In this document: piece after piece, positions 46,701 through 57,028 of the stretch
Position numbering within the stretch: the stretch's first letter is position 1
How the letters are laid out: each line of letters opens with the position of its first letter
Assembly: GCA_002286855.1 (NCBI GenBank)
Contig: NRSV01000039.1
Location: forward strand, 186,001-250,000
Source of the DNA: Bipolaris cookei
Lineage: Eukaryota; Ascomycota; Dothideomycetes; Pleosporales; Pleosporaceae
Length of the DNA stretch: 64,000 nt
Reading direction: 5' to 3'
Notes under the pieces: generated by a model
Seen by the model: the letters and a program-made list of their open reading frames with translations, nothing else
Databases searched by the model: none
Told to the model about the DNA's origin: nothing
Program-made: the position numbers and the translations under genes

Positions 46701-47061
46701 CGGCGAACTAGGCTTCTCCATCACCAACCCCGGATCCCCCAAGAGAAGATACTGGATGGATGACGCAACCACAAAAATCTTACCTTTGAACTCTCCTCTC
46801 GACCACCAACGACAACCCGTATACGAGGGTATTACTGCTCTCAGCAATCCTGATGCCACCACGACTACCACCGCCGATGACTTCCAATTCCCCTCGTGGG
46901 ACCAGATCCCAGAGCACCTGCAGAACCCGACAAGCAGTGCTGAGTATAATCTTGCGGGTGTGAGCACTTCTACTGCTGAGAATGTCTTGGCGATGCCGTG
47001 GGATGATACCATGGATTTTGCCATGGATATGGATACGGATGTGGATTTGAATATGATTTGA
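43749..47061 (+). CDS. Homeodomain (TALE/KN) plus C2H2 zinc-finger transcription factor
   Basis: Exons 43749-43867, 43996-44669, 44841-45252, 45329-45845 and 45937-47061 give 948 residues; introns are 128, 171, 76 and 91 bp, longer than elsewhere in the window. Residues 82-115 form a Cys-rich motif (CEYCRSMSLEC ... CSPCNALFRPC). A TALE-type homeodomain covers about 180-238, with WMLMHIDHPYPTEEDKEML and the recognition helix ISNWMANTRRRQ. After PFERWKHSPPENEPAPL and a Ser-rich/Arg-rich linker comes a C2H2 finger (Cys389, Cys392, His405, His410), then further Cys/His pairs (CVYC, RKDHLRQHLRLMH, CGFC). This architecture is conserved in Pezizomycotina. The C-terminal third is disordered and acidic, a candidate activation domain. 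DNA target unknown. Confidence 0.88.
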
Positions 47062-47545
47062 GTGTTTTAATGGAGAGGCGAGATAAAAGTGTGAGATTTA
47101 CTTGTTTCTTAGTAAAGGAATGGAGGAGCGAAAAGATGGGGTCGATATAATATATCTTTGCTTTCCGGGATTTGCTAGGGTAATGTAACGGTGTTGGGTG
47201 GTATCTGTCTTTTTCTCCTTGATTAATGAGTCATGATGTACCATCCTTATACACATTTTTTTCCTTTCACTTACTCACTCACTCGCTCACTCTCTCATGC
47301 AACAAGTAGAAATGTTGAATCGATCTTTTTCTTCATAACTTTTGCAATCACTTTATGCCGGTTCGCCAGCAAACAGCAAACAGCAAACAGCAATCTATGT
47401 AGTCACCAAGAACGACAATCTCAAAATCTTTCATTTTCAACTCTCGGTACAAATCGAAATTTCATACTCCATATGGAATTTTACTTTTTTTTATATAAAA
47501 AAATTACAAAAAAATAAAATAAAAAATGAAATAAACGTGACCAAA
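47062..47545. other. Convergent intergenic region, A/T-rich at right
   Basis: Contains the 3' ends of the homeodomain gene and of the thiolase gene. An A/T-rich stretch at about 47485-47530 is probably the thiolase 3' untranslated region. Confidence 0.4.
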
Positions 47546-48954
47546 TCATAACTGATCCACACTAACCTTCTGCACAATAATACCCGACGCAGCACCACCA
47601 CCGTTGCAAATAACAGCCGCACCGTACTGTCCCTCCTTGAGTTGATGCAGGAGTGTAACCAATATCCTACTTCCAGAGCTACCAAGCGCGTGACCCAGAG
47701 CAATAGCACCGCCCCTTGGATTAACGTTTTCAGTACCGAGACCGAGAATCTTGGCGTTTGCCTTGATGACGGTGGCAAAGGCTTCGTTGAATTCCCAGAT
47801 GGCAATGTCGGACTTGGAAAGGCCGGATTGAGCGAGGAGCTTGTCTACGCAGGCGGCGGGAGCGACAGGGAAGTCGATGGGGTCTAGATTAGAGTGTTAG
47901 TAACGTGCTTTGCTGTGAAGATGGAGACAAAACGTACCCAGAGCAGCATCAGCGTAGGTGACAATCTTGGCTAGTACACGGCTGTCCTTGCCGTACTTTT
48001 GTGCAATGTCTTTGCTGCCGAGGACCAGCGCTGATGCGCCGTCACTCAGGGGCGAGCTGTTGGCCGCTGTGACGGACCCATTTGGTCCCTTTTCGAAGGC
48101 TGGCTTCAGCGTCGCAACCTTGTCTAGCTTGAGCTTGTTGTATTGCTCATCCTCCGAGACAACGGTCTCGCCCTTTCTCGTCTTGACGGTAACCGGTACA
48201 ATTTCGTCCTTGAAGAGCCCGTCCTTGTATGCTTGTTGCGCGCGCTTATACGTCTCAATAGCGTACTCGTCCTGATCCTGCCTTGAGACCTCGTACTTCT
48301 TGGCCGTGTTCTCTGCGCAGTTACCCATGTGAATCTGGTTGTAAACGTCCCATAGACCATCAGAGATTAGACCGTCCTCCAACTTCTGGTGTCCGAATGC
48401 TGGTTGCTGGCTTGCTCGGCTCAGGTAGTACGGGACTCTTGTCATGTTTTCCATTCCTCCCGCGACCTGGGCTTCCGCTTGTCCGAGCTCAATGATAGAG
48501 GCGGCAATGCTGACAGCTTTGAGACCTGAGGCGCATACCTTGTTAATGGTAGTGGCTTCGATATTTGTAGGAAGGCCGGCGAAGATGGCCGCTTGTCGTG
48601 CGGGTGCTTGTCCAACACCACCTCCAAGCACGTTGCCCATGTACACGGCATCGATAGATGATACAGGAACCTTTGACTTCTCCAGGGCAGACTTGATGGC
48701 TGTGGCGCCTAGTTGCGGGGCCGAAACCGTTGTGAAATTGCCATTAAACTAAGAAGTAATCAGCATACATAGTCAATTGGTGCCAGTTTCATACTAACCA
48801 CTGCGGTCGGTGTTCTGCTGGCACTTAGAATGTATGCATCCCGAATCTCCTTCCTTTGTGGCGTGGAGCTGCTGAATTGCCTTTGAATACTGGCCAGTCG
48901 TTGTTGCGGCCGCGAAGCCATCTTGAAGGAATTGCGAATGACAGTGGAAGACAT
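47546..48954 (-). CDS. Acetyl-CoA C-acetyltransferase (thiolase), mitochondrial type
   Basis: Exons 48954-48799, 48748-47938 and 47883-47546 give 434 residues; introns are 50 bp (donor GTTAGT) and 54 bp (donor GTACGT, branch CTAAC). The enzyme condenses two acetyl-CoA to acetoacetyl-CoA or does the reverse. The N-terminal 35 residues are basic, Ser/Gln-rich and free of acidic residues (MSSTVIRNSFKMASRPQQRL), a mitochondrial targeting signal. Active-site residues are visible: Cys124 in NKVCASGLKAV, Asn355 in EFNEAFA, His387 in GGAIALGHALGSSG and Cys415 in VICNGGGAASG. The length is about 35 longer than cytosolic Erg10, fitting the presequence. This suggests the ketone-body/isoleucine-breakdown form rather than the sterol-pathway form, by inference. 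Confidence 0.93.
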
Positions 48955-49282
48955 GGTGACAGCGATTCCTAAAAGAGTTTACAAGAGTTCAAAATGCAGA
49001 GAAAAAGATTCTAACGAGTCAATATGTAGCTATCACATGGCAACAAGAGTTAGGCTGGTGTGACAAATGCGGGCGGAATGTGGAGGAATGATGCGCTACA
49101 GCGGCTAGGCCGAGGTTCGGCAGTGCGCGGGACCACCCGGCTTAAGCTGTTCCGCTGAACCATTTCTTTAATCCTTTGACATCACTATGGGGAAATGGAG
49201 ATTATTCAGCGAAACTACTCTAGAAATACAAGTAACATTGAATCCTCTATCTAGTAGTCATAACGTCTGGAAATCTCGTAAC
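48955..49282. other. Short intergenic region
   Basis: About 330 bp with thiolase promoter and bleomycin hydrolase 3' end. Nothing else seen. Confidence 0.4.
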
Positions 49283-50943
49283 TCAAGCCAGTGCACCCAT
49301 GGGGTCCCAGAGCTCTAGCATCTTTGGCTGCTGCTCCAGCACCTTCCTAATCGACGAGCTAACCACACTCGGATCTACAACGGCCTGGTATACAAATTCG
49401 TCCATCCAAGCATCGCTCATAACAAAGTATCCCTTGTCGCCCACACGGTCACTCCATGAGTTTTCTACCCTCCAACGCACTGGCTTGCCGTCAACTACAT
49501 GCACGGCGGTCAACACCATGGCATGCGTCATCTGACTCTCTCCAGTCTGTAGACGCTCTGCTTTTGTCATGCCAAGCCTGACATTGAAGCCGAGCTCGTA
49601 GTCGAATAGCTGGGTATCCATGATACCCTTGGATGAGTCCGAGTATTTGCCAACGTCGGAGCCAAAGAATACAGGCATGCCGCGTTTCAGCATGGCAATG
49701 CAGGCTTCTTTGATCGTCTTCATATCGACGTTGACGTAGGTTACTGGTCGACCGTTCCAGACATTACCCAAGCGCTTGACACTGAGCAGGCGGTTGTAGG
49801 GGTTCCGGGGGTCGTTGACCAAAGAAAAGAGCGTGTGCACATCGGTGCCAGACAATGCGCGGATTACTCTATGGTCGGAAAGTTCCTTGGCAAACTCAAC
49901 TGGTCGGCTAACGACAGTGTTGAGTTTGCCACCCTTGTCATAGTACTCCCACGTGAAGGGCTTGGTGGCAGATGGTGGGGGACCGAGCATCAGCGTCAGA
50001 ATGAGATGAATCTCACGGAGCATCTTTTCCTTCTCGCTAGCCAGAGTTGCTTTGACGGCTTCGGGAGACCAGTTGCTCGAGGCAATGGCACGCAGGCGGA
50101 CTGCATCCTCGCGCAGCTTTGTGGTAATCAGGCGGTCCATGATGGAAGAGTTGGAGGCATTGAACGAGTCTGGGTAGATTGAATGGGGCACGAGACCGTA
50201 CTTTTGTACGAGGTTTGCAACCATGTCCCACTGACCGCCATCGCCGACAGGGCTGGACATGAGGGCCTGCACTATGCGACTGTCGATATCCTCGTTCTTG
50301 GTCTCCAGTATGCTCTCGAGGAAGTAGTTGGCCTTTTCAATCTTGTCCCAGTAGAAGAGATAGGCTTGTGACAGCTGAAACTCGGAGAGCTTGTACCTCT
50401 TCATGATGGCGATGCGGAAGACATTGGTGGACGCGAACAGCCAGCATCGTCCGGAAGAGGCTTGGTTAGTGACGGGAGAGCCCTCGAAGGGGATCCTGAT
50501 GTTGAACTTGTGTGTGTCTTCGATGGTGGCTGCGCGAGAGGAAAGGACGGCGTTGGCGGAGTTTGAGCTGAGGGCTGACAGAGCGAGGCGGTTCTAGCAG
50601 AAGGGAGTCAGCTGACGTAGGGACAAGAGGAAGGAGCGAGTATGTGTACCTTTGGGTCAGCCATGAGCTCCTTCTCCCACTCTTGAACGGACTTGATGGA
50701 GACATTTTGCTGGTACTTGACGACGGGTGTGTACTGGGGTGCTGGAGCACAGGGTCAGCGGCGAGGGAGGGTGCTGGAGGGGCATAGGATCAAGAACATA
50801 CGGGCCTCTCCTTCGCCTTCGACCACGACATACTCTTCCTTCTCGTTCAGGTATTTATCATGGTTCATGTTGAGCGCGTGCAGGCGTTCGAGGAGCTTGT
50901 CGTTGACTGCGGCTTCGGACTGCTTGGACTGGTCGGAACCCAT
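49283..50943 (-). CDS. LAP3: Bleomycin hydrolase / cysteine aminopeptidase (Lap3 type, C1B)
   Basis: Exons 50943-50802, 50741-50650 and 50593-49283 give 514 residues; introns are 60 and 56 bp. These papain-like enzymes form hexamers with the active sites inside and act as aminopeptidases, also on homocysteine thiolactone. The catalytic triad is complete: Cys128 in SSGRCWLFAST, His435 in MTHAMVLTA and Asn456 in VENSWSDR. VTNQASSGRCWLF and the C-terminal WDPMGALA, which reaches into the active site of the yeast enzyme, are family hallmarks. The first 47 residues before intron 1 are charged and variable, without an obvious targeting signal. The gene is divergent from the membrane protein gene by 960 bp. 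Confidence 0.95.
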
Positions 50944-51903
50944 GGTGGATACGCGAGGCAGACGGTGTGGGGTCAACTAAATATCTATCAGAGGGTTATG
51001 GTGTCGGGAGGTGTTGCGTTAGTGTGGGAGAGGCGCTCCCGTCCGCGTCGCCGTAGCCGTGGTCATGGCAAGCCATCACGGTGTTGGCTTCTTATCGGGC
51101 TTATCGGGGGGGCAGCGCGTGCAAGGGGCGCGTGGCAGGTCCACCATATCAGATGGTCTGAGTGGAACGCGAAGCCTTCCCTATTGGGCATGGCCGGGTT
51201 GCGACATGGAGGTTGAGAGCACGTCGGCCGTCTGACCCTCGCCAGCACCACCACCACAGAGGGTGGTTGAGATCCAATCTCTCGCTGCCATTTGCACGCC
51301 TCTTGGGGCGGGCCAAGCACATGCAGGGCAGCACGAGTCACCGCTCAACAGACCACCACGACTGCTACTTTTACTCCCTGGTCCCCTGCCCCATGTCTGG
51401 CCTCATCTACAAAACCCCGCCGATCGCGCCCGCCACCCCAAGGCCATCGGCACGAGACCCTGAGCTCGGCAACGGCCAACGCCCTAGTTTCCTCTTGCCC
51501 ATCAGCTCAACTGCCGTTGCTTGACATCCATTCTGACTCTTGACACTGCCCTTGGACCTCCTCCACACCTCTCACACACACATGCATGTACATACATACA
51601 CACACCGCTCCCCTCCCCATGGGCCATGGCCGCGCATCGCTCGCACCCAACATGCGCGGCTCGTAATAGAGGAGATGAAGATAAGCAGGGCCGAACGCGT
51701 GTTTCATCACCGCGCGCTGTGCCTTCCCCTGGATTCAGGCCTGCCAATTCAGCCGCGGCGTGAAATTTTGGCGACACTGGACCTCTGTGCGGTCAGCCTT
51801 GGTGCCGTTATATGTCTTCTCTTCTGCCTCATTTGCACTTGACTGTCACCGCAACTAATACTCTCTTCAACCTCCCCATTCTGGAACCCCCGCCCTGCGC
51901 AAC
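50944..51903. promoter_or_regulatory. Divergent intergenic region
   Basis: 960 bp between the starts of the bleomycin hydrolase and MARVEL-like genes. Includes a CA-rich stretch near 51574-51606. Overlapping frames on both strands are composition artefacts of GC-rich, proline-coding DNA. Confidence 0.35.
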
Positions 51904-52654
51904 ATGGAGCAAGGAAAAGGACTATGGAAGAAGCGCATCCTCGTGCCCTTCTGGACAGTGCGAATATGTCTTATGATATTCATCATCGCCATATTCGCCT
52001 ATACCCTGCGCACGCTGAAAGATCTCAAGGACTTTACTGAGCCAGGGCCGGGGTACGCCTATACAGCTGCTCATGCGCACTCTCGTAGACTAACAGCAAG
52101 CAGGACTGTCGTCCTCTTCATTCTCTTCATGGTCGTTGTGCTGTTGATTGATGTGCTCGCCATCCTTCTCTTCCTTCGAGATGCGCTCAAGCCGGGCACC
52201 TTCCTGATCATGAACTGTTTCCAGACTGGCTTCTGGGCCGGAGTTCTGATTGTCGACTTTGTAGCAATAGGCCACGGCGCAAGCCCCGTCGGAATCGGCT
52301 TCAGCATCTTTGTCTTGTACGTCTGAGCCGGTATCACACCAAGTCACTTTGCTGACCTGTTGTAGCCTCACTTTCCTCGGTCTCCTCATCTACTCAATCA
52401 TCGGCCACCGTCGCGCAAAAGCCGCAGCCCAGCGAGGTCACTATGCGCCCGCCCACAACCCAGCTCTGCCTGCTACCGACTTGCACGACACTCCCTATTT
52501 TGGCGCGCCCGATAACCATCAAAACACCGCATACCATTCGCAGACACAACCACCCCCAGATGCACACGATCAATATGCTGCTCCTCCATACCAAGCCGGT
52601 GCTGCAGGCGACTATTACTACCAGCAGCCCATGAAGCCTGCTCACATTGTTTGA
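51904..52654 (+). CDS. Four-helix MARVEL-like membrane protein
   Basis: Exons 51904-52052, 52104-52316 and 52366-52654 give 216 residues; introns are 51 and 49 bp with CTAAC and CTGAC branch sites. Four hydrophobic segments are visible: WTVRICLMIFIIAIFAYTL (about 17-36), VVLFILFMVVVLLIDVLAIL (about 51-70), FWAGVLIVDFVAIGHG, and IFVFLTFLGLLIYSIIG. The spacing and short loops fit the MARVEL fold of membrane-apposition proteins. The cytosolic tail is rich in Gln, Pro, Tyr, His and Ala (ending YYYQQPMKPAHIV). Plasma membrane location is likely but inferred; the precise role is unknown. Confidence 0.75.
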
Positions 52655-53710
52655 GAGGGTCTTGCAAATTCAATAACGACCCAGGGTGTTTCGGCGAATC
52701 GGCGCAATTACATATAAATGGGGCGGTGTAGTATATGCCGAGATGCCAGCAGCTTGTCTGAGGAGGTGACGCAGGTGGATCATGATGACTGAATCCCAAT
52801 ACCTCCACTATATGCTATCTGGCCATGTCGTGCGATTCTAGACTGGTGCGATGAGACTATTCCGGCGCGCGAGGGTGGTAGGGCAAACAAGCTCCTGACT
52901 CGTACGTGGCACGTCTTGGATTTCTGAGACGCGTAGAACTTACTCGCGTTATTTTTCCTCGACCTGCGCCATGCAGTGGTATGATATGCATTCTTACGTG
53001 CTATGGGCTTGGGCTTGGCTATAAGGTACAAAGTTAAGGGGCCTTGGCTTCTTCTGCTTCGCCTCGTATTTTGTGGGGAGCGGCCCGTCAAATCCATGCG
53101 CAACCGGCGGGAGGTAATCAGATATGGCAGGAGTGAAAGATCAGGTCTCGCGGAGGACGTAATGTATAGTTGGAAAAAAAATCATCCAATACCCGACGTG
53201 GTGGTACGAGTGAAGTAAAGCGTGAATAAAGTCTCGGTATCAACACACGTGCAAGTCGTGGGCGGGCCTGGTTGCCGGTTCAAGTGACTGGCGCCGAGAC
53301 GCTACGACTAGTCCAGAGGCGACTCCTTGGAAGTTGTTTCCAGCTCGGAGGTCAACACCCACTCACAGCACGAAAGCCGTCCTCTTCAGCATGTTTGCAG
53401 GCTTGTTCATTTATGCAGCGAGCAATCACATTGCTTCTCCCGGCACGTTGCGATGAACCTGTGCCTGTCCTGGGGCAGTGTTTCCAAACTGCGTTTACTT
53501 TTAGCACGCATGATGGCCTCGAATCGTTAGTGGCTGATCATTGAATGCGACGTTATACCCCATGGATGCACAGTGGTAGGGAAAGTATATATCTATAGAC
53601 CTCGAGCTACGGTTGTCGGACTCCAGCACGCTCTTTCGTCTTGCCGCTCTCCCTACCTTCCTGGTCCGGTGACGTTCGCTCTGCTCCACTCATTCATTTC
53701 ATCCACCAAG
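52655..53710. other. Intergenic region upstream of the SurE gene
   Basis: About 1 kb with no gene I can support. A GGTTCAAGT near 53277 resembles a tRNA T loop but no acceptor or anticodon stem goes with it. Confidence 0.4.
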
Positions 53711-54675
53711 ATGCGCTCGTTCCTCTTGCTTGCCGCTGTTACGGCGCCACTCGCCCAAGCAGTACGCATCGTCCAGTCCAACGACGACGGCTGGTCAGAA
53801 ATTAACCTCCGGACCTTTTTCGATGTCTTGAACTCTGCAGGCCATCAGGTAGTGCTCTCCGGACCGGCTGAGAACCAGTCTGGTACAGGTATGTAGCTAC
53901 AAGTATGTACACAACTATCAACCTATGTATACTGACTTTTCAAGGTTCGTCCGACGAAGCGCCGACAACAGTTGATAGCGATGGCTGTATCCACGCTTCT
54001 TGCCCAGGTGGGAGCCCCCCAACTGGCGCAAACGCAACAGATCCTCGCCTGAATTACGTCAACTCGTTTCCCGTCACATCCATCAAGCAGGGCATTGACG
54101 TTACCGCGCCTGCCCTATGGAACGGGGCCAAGCCTGAGCTTGCCCTAACTGGACCGAATGTTGGTAGCAATGTTGCTGTCCAACTTCCCTTCTCTGGAAC
54201 CGTTGGAGCGGCCACTTACGCAGTCAAGATGGCTCAGATCCCAGCCATTGCCTTCTCGGGCAAGAGTAGCGAGCCTACTGGATGGAACGCCCCTACGCCT
54301 CTCTACAGCAAAGTCTACGCCGACCTCGCTCTTAACGTAACCAGCACCATCATCCAAAGTGGCAAGCCGTACCTGCCCGCAAACACGTTCCTGAACGTCA
54401 ACTTTCCCGAAGTTTCCGACTCCCGATGCAGCGACCCCAGCCAGTTCAAGTTCATCTTTACTCGCGTCAATACGGGCATCTTTAGCTCCCGCGATGCCGA
54501 GTGGTGCGGTAGCACGCGCCTGCCCTGGGAGGCTGATGTCATTCTGCTCAGGGGCAAGGACTGCTATGTTACCATTAGCCCTGGTGATGCAAATGACAAG
54601 TCAACTGTTAATGATGCCGCTGTTCAGACTCAGATTCTTAACAAGCTCAAGCCTATCTTGTCGTGCTTGCCTTGA
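53711..54675 (+). CDS. Secreted SurE-type phosphatase/nucleotidase
   Basis: Exons 53711-53888 and 53945-54675 (56-bp intron, GTATGT) give 302 residues. Residues 1-17 form a signal peptide (MRSFLLLAAVTAPLAQA). The mature N-terminus carries the SurE metal-binding motif SNDDGW (Asp25, Asp26), then the glycine-rich GPAENQSGTGSS across the intron, and GPNVGSNV further on, all typical of the SurE/PHO2 acid phosphatase family, which removes phosphate from nucleoside monophosphates and other small esters. Six cysteines in the C-terminal part suggest disulfides, in keeping with secretion. Fungal secreted members are about 300 residues, as here. Substrate not predictable. Confidence 0.9.
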
Positions 54676-55799
54676 GAGACCTGGCGTCAATAATGGGTCC
54701 TTAGAGAGTGTACACAATACTATGGCATGTAACATTGTTGGGATGCTTTTTTTTTCTCAATTGTGAAATATCTCTGATCAACAACGGAATTCATGTATTG
54801 TATGGAAGTACGTAACTACAAAAATCGAACCCCATACTTTGTTATTCAAACAAAGTGTATAAACACCAAAACCCAAGACAAAAATCGAAAATAAACCTCC
54901 ACTATGCCATTCGTTCAAACAGTTGCCTATATACTCAACCTAAGTTTCTGCGACTATTTTTCTCTATTTTACCACCGTTTAACGTTAAACTCTACTTTTT
55001 TCGTAAGCGACACAATCTTTGGTCTGCTTGCCGTTTCTTTTAGCAATACCGAGCTAGAGATCCTAGGGCCCACAGGTATACACCATACCACGTATACCGA
55101 GCTAGTGTCCTTCGACCCCACTTCTGCAACATTATGCTATATCTATTGTAAAAGGAAGCGAGATATAGTTTCCGCTCAACTCTCTGTTACAGAAGAGAAC
55201 CCATCAAAGATGTCAGATTGAATAATTTCAAACTCTTAGGCGTCCCACGAGTCTGCTATTGATTCGAGTCATTGCTCTAGCTTACATGACCCCCAATCAC
55301 ATAACCACAAGTCGAGTACCCCACACCCCACCATACGAACCGTGTTCCCACTGTTTCCCCTCTAAGTCGAGACAAAGGATCTGGATTGGCAAGAACAGGT
55401 TCTGCGAGGGGGTGTCTAGACAGCGTGCACAGACCTGCTACGTTATTAACTTTTGGAGTCATCCAGATGAGTCGCATCTCTTTATGACTACTCAGAACCT
55501 AGCTACTATATAATACAACTACAGGTTTCTTATCGCCTTTTCTTCATGATTGTATCGTGGGCTGATCCTTTGCTAGAGCTTCAATTGATATAAAACATAC
55601 CACATATTTGTCTTCTTACCTACCCAGCTTTCTCAACTTCTCTAGAATTGGCACATATCATTATCATCAAGTGCATTCTTCAACCCAACATCGAATCCTG
55701 GGCATCTACATCAATCGAACTTAGTATCATACTATAGACCAACATCTGCAATATATATATATATATATATATATATGTGTCACGCAACTCAACTCCCCA
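54676..55799. other. Intergenic region with an AT microsatellite
   Basis: About 1.1 kb. An uninterrupted (AT)13 tract at 55751-55776 ends only 23 bp before the next start codon. The frame at 54904-55221 is open for 105 codons but shows no domain and AT-rich, non-coding composition; not accepted as a gene. Confidence 0.45.
55751..55776. repeat. (AT)13 microsatellite
   Basis: Thirteen tandem AT units immediately upstream of the Thg1-like gene, within its probable 5' leader or core promoter. Length variation between strains is likely. Confidence 0.85.
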
Positions 55800-56618
55800 A
55801 TGGACCCCCCACCAACCGACGATGTATCTCAACCCCCCTCCCTCGCATCCCGAATGCGCTCCTACGAAGCATCCTTCGACTACGCCCTCCCCACCAACCA
55901 ACCCATCATCCTGCGCCTCGACGGCCACGGCTTCTCCCGCTTCACCTCGCGCTTCTCGCGCCCCTTCGACGAGCGCATCCACACCGCCATGACAAGCACC
56001 AGCAGCGACCTCCTGCACTTCTTCCCACAAGCCACCCTCGCCTACACGCAATCCGACGAAATCACCCTCGTCTTCCCCTCCGGTGTGCAGACCTTCAACG
56101 AGCGATTGCAGAAACTCTGTAGTCTGAGTGCGAGTTACTGTTCTGTGCGGTTTAATCGCCATCTCGAGCTTGCGCTGCAGGCTCAACCCGAACCCCCCGT
56201 GAAAGGCGATATGGAGCAAGTCCTCGGCAAAGCACATTTTGACGCGCGATTTTTCCCCGTCCCATCGGTGCACGAGGCGCTGAATAATATTATTTGGCGG
56301 TGTCGCAATGATGCGGTGCGGAATTCTGTTTCTTCATTTGCACGCACGCTATATACGCCCCGCGAATTGCATGGGAAGAAGACGAACGAACTAATTGAGC
56401 TCATGTTGAAGGATAAGGGAGTTAAGTATGATGACACGGTGCCCAAATGGGCGATTGAAGGCTGTTTGATTAAGCGCGAGCAGTATGAGCATCAGGGTAT
56501 AAATCCAAAGACGGGTGAGGTGGAGAGGACGTTTAGAACGAGACCCAGGGTTGAGCAGAGAGGTGTGAGGGTCTTTGACGAGGCGGGTCTCAAATTGATC
56601 ACGGACAAGTATTGGTAG
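55800..56618 (+). CDS. Thg1-like protein (TLP), 3'-5' nucleotide polymerase
   Basis: A single exon encodes 272 residues. The Thg1 superfamily adds nucleotides in the 3'-5' direction: Thg1 adds G-1 to tRNA-His, TLPs repair 5'-truncated tRNAs. Metal-binding motifs are ILRLDGHGFSRFT (Asp41, Gly42) and AYTQSDEITLVF (Asp86, Glu87). TQSDEI, the DAVRNSVSSFARTLYTPREL segment and LHGK resemble the bacterial-type TLPs rather than eukaryotic Thg1, which has GESDEYSF-like sequence in the second motif. The length matches. It is followed 234 bp downstream by the end of the oppositely oriented tRNA-Pro gene. No targeting signal is obvious. Whether it works on mitochondrial or cytosolic tRNAs is not shown by the sequence. 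Confidence 0.88.
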   Translation: MDPPPTDDVSQPPSLASRMRSYEASFDYALPTNQPIILRLDGHGFSRFTSRFSRPFDERIHTAMTSTSSDLLHFFPQATLAYTQSDEITLVFPSGVQTFNERLQKLCSLSASYCSVRFNRHLELALQAQPEPPVKGDMEQVLGKAHFDARFFPVPSVHEALNNIIWRCRNDAVRNSVSSFARTLYTPRELHGKKTNELIELMLKDKGVKYDDTVPKWAIEGCLIKREQYEHQGINPKTGEVERTFRTRPRVEQRGVRVFDEAGLKLITDKYW

Positions 56619-56851
56619 TTGTTAGTTAGGGATATGACGAGTAGCATCAATAACGAAAACAAAATAATTAAACAAATCAAAACTACATTAGTATTATATC
56701 CATGATTTGTATCATTAGTCTTCACTAAACCCCCTCCAAAATAAAATAGAATAAAACAAAACAAAAACATCGAAAGCTCAGTGCGCTATCCACACCTCCT
56801 TCGGGCATTTTTTTTTTATAAAAAAAAAAACAGCAAAAAAAAGAAAGGATG

Positions 56852-57028
56852 GGGCCTGACCGGGATTCGACTGTAACGCTGTTAGAAATTGCGTTGACTT
56901 TACGAATCTAAATGGGTGAAACTTACACCCGGGGCCTCCTGCAGAATAGGCTAAGCTAAAGGCCAGATCGGTGAAGATCTGGTCTTTGGTTTCCCAAAGC
57001 AGGAATCATACCACTAGACCATCAGGCC
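56852..57028 (-). tRNA. tRNA-Pro (TGG) with two introns, one in the T arm
   Basis: Read on the minus strand from 57028. The acceptor stem GGCCTGA pairs perfectly with TCAGGCC, the discriminator is C (56852), the A box is TGGTCTAGTGG, and the anticodon arm CCTGC-TTTGGGT-GCAGG has anticodon TGG at 56996-56994. The ordinary intron after position 37 is 56944-56992 (49 nt); it contains CCAAAG complementary to the anticodon loop and an internal 7-bp hairpin. A second insertion, 56871-56926 (56 nt), lies between positions 54 and 55. It starts GTAAGT, has TTCTAACAG and ends GTTACAG. Removing both yields a 72-nt tRNA with perfect T arm CCGGG-TTCGAAT-CCCGG. A T8 Pol III terminator follows at 56842-56835. 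Intact pairing in every stem argues against a pseudogene. Confidence 0.9.
56871..56926 (-). other. GT-AG intron-like insertion in the T arm of tRNA-Pro
   Basis: 56 nt on the minus strand with a consensus donor GTAAGT, branch site CTAAC eleven bases before the acceptor and the end TTACAG. The borders are unique: no sliding is possible without destroying the T loop. Inside, AACGC and GCGTT can pair around the branch region. CAACGCAA occurs both here and in the T-arm insertion of tRNA-Glu. The insertion separates T54 from the rest of the loop and so damages the first three bases of the DNA B box. Confidence 0.78.

Noticed and set aside
53270..53300. GGTTCAAGT resembling a T loop
   Set aside because: No acceptor, D or anticodon arm around it.
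54904..55221. 105-codon open frame after the SurE gene
   Set aside because: AT-rich, no domain, no signal peptide and no neighbouring splice continuation.
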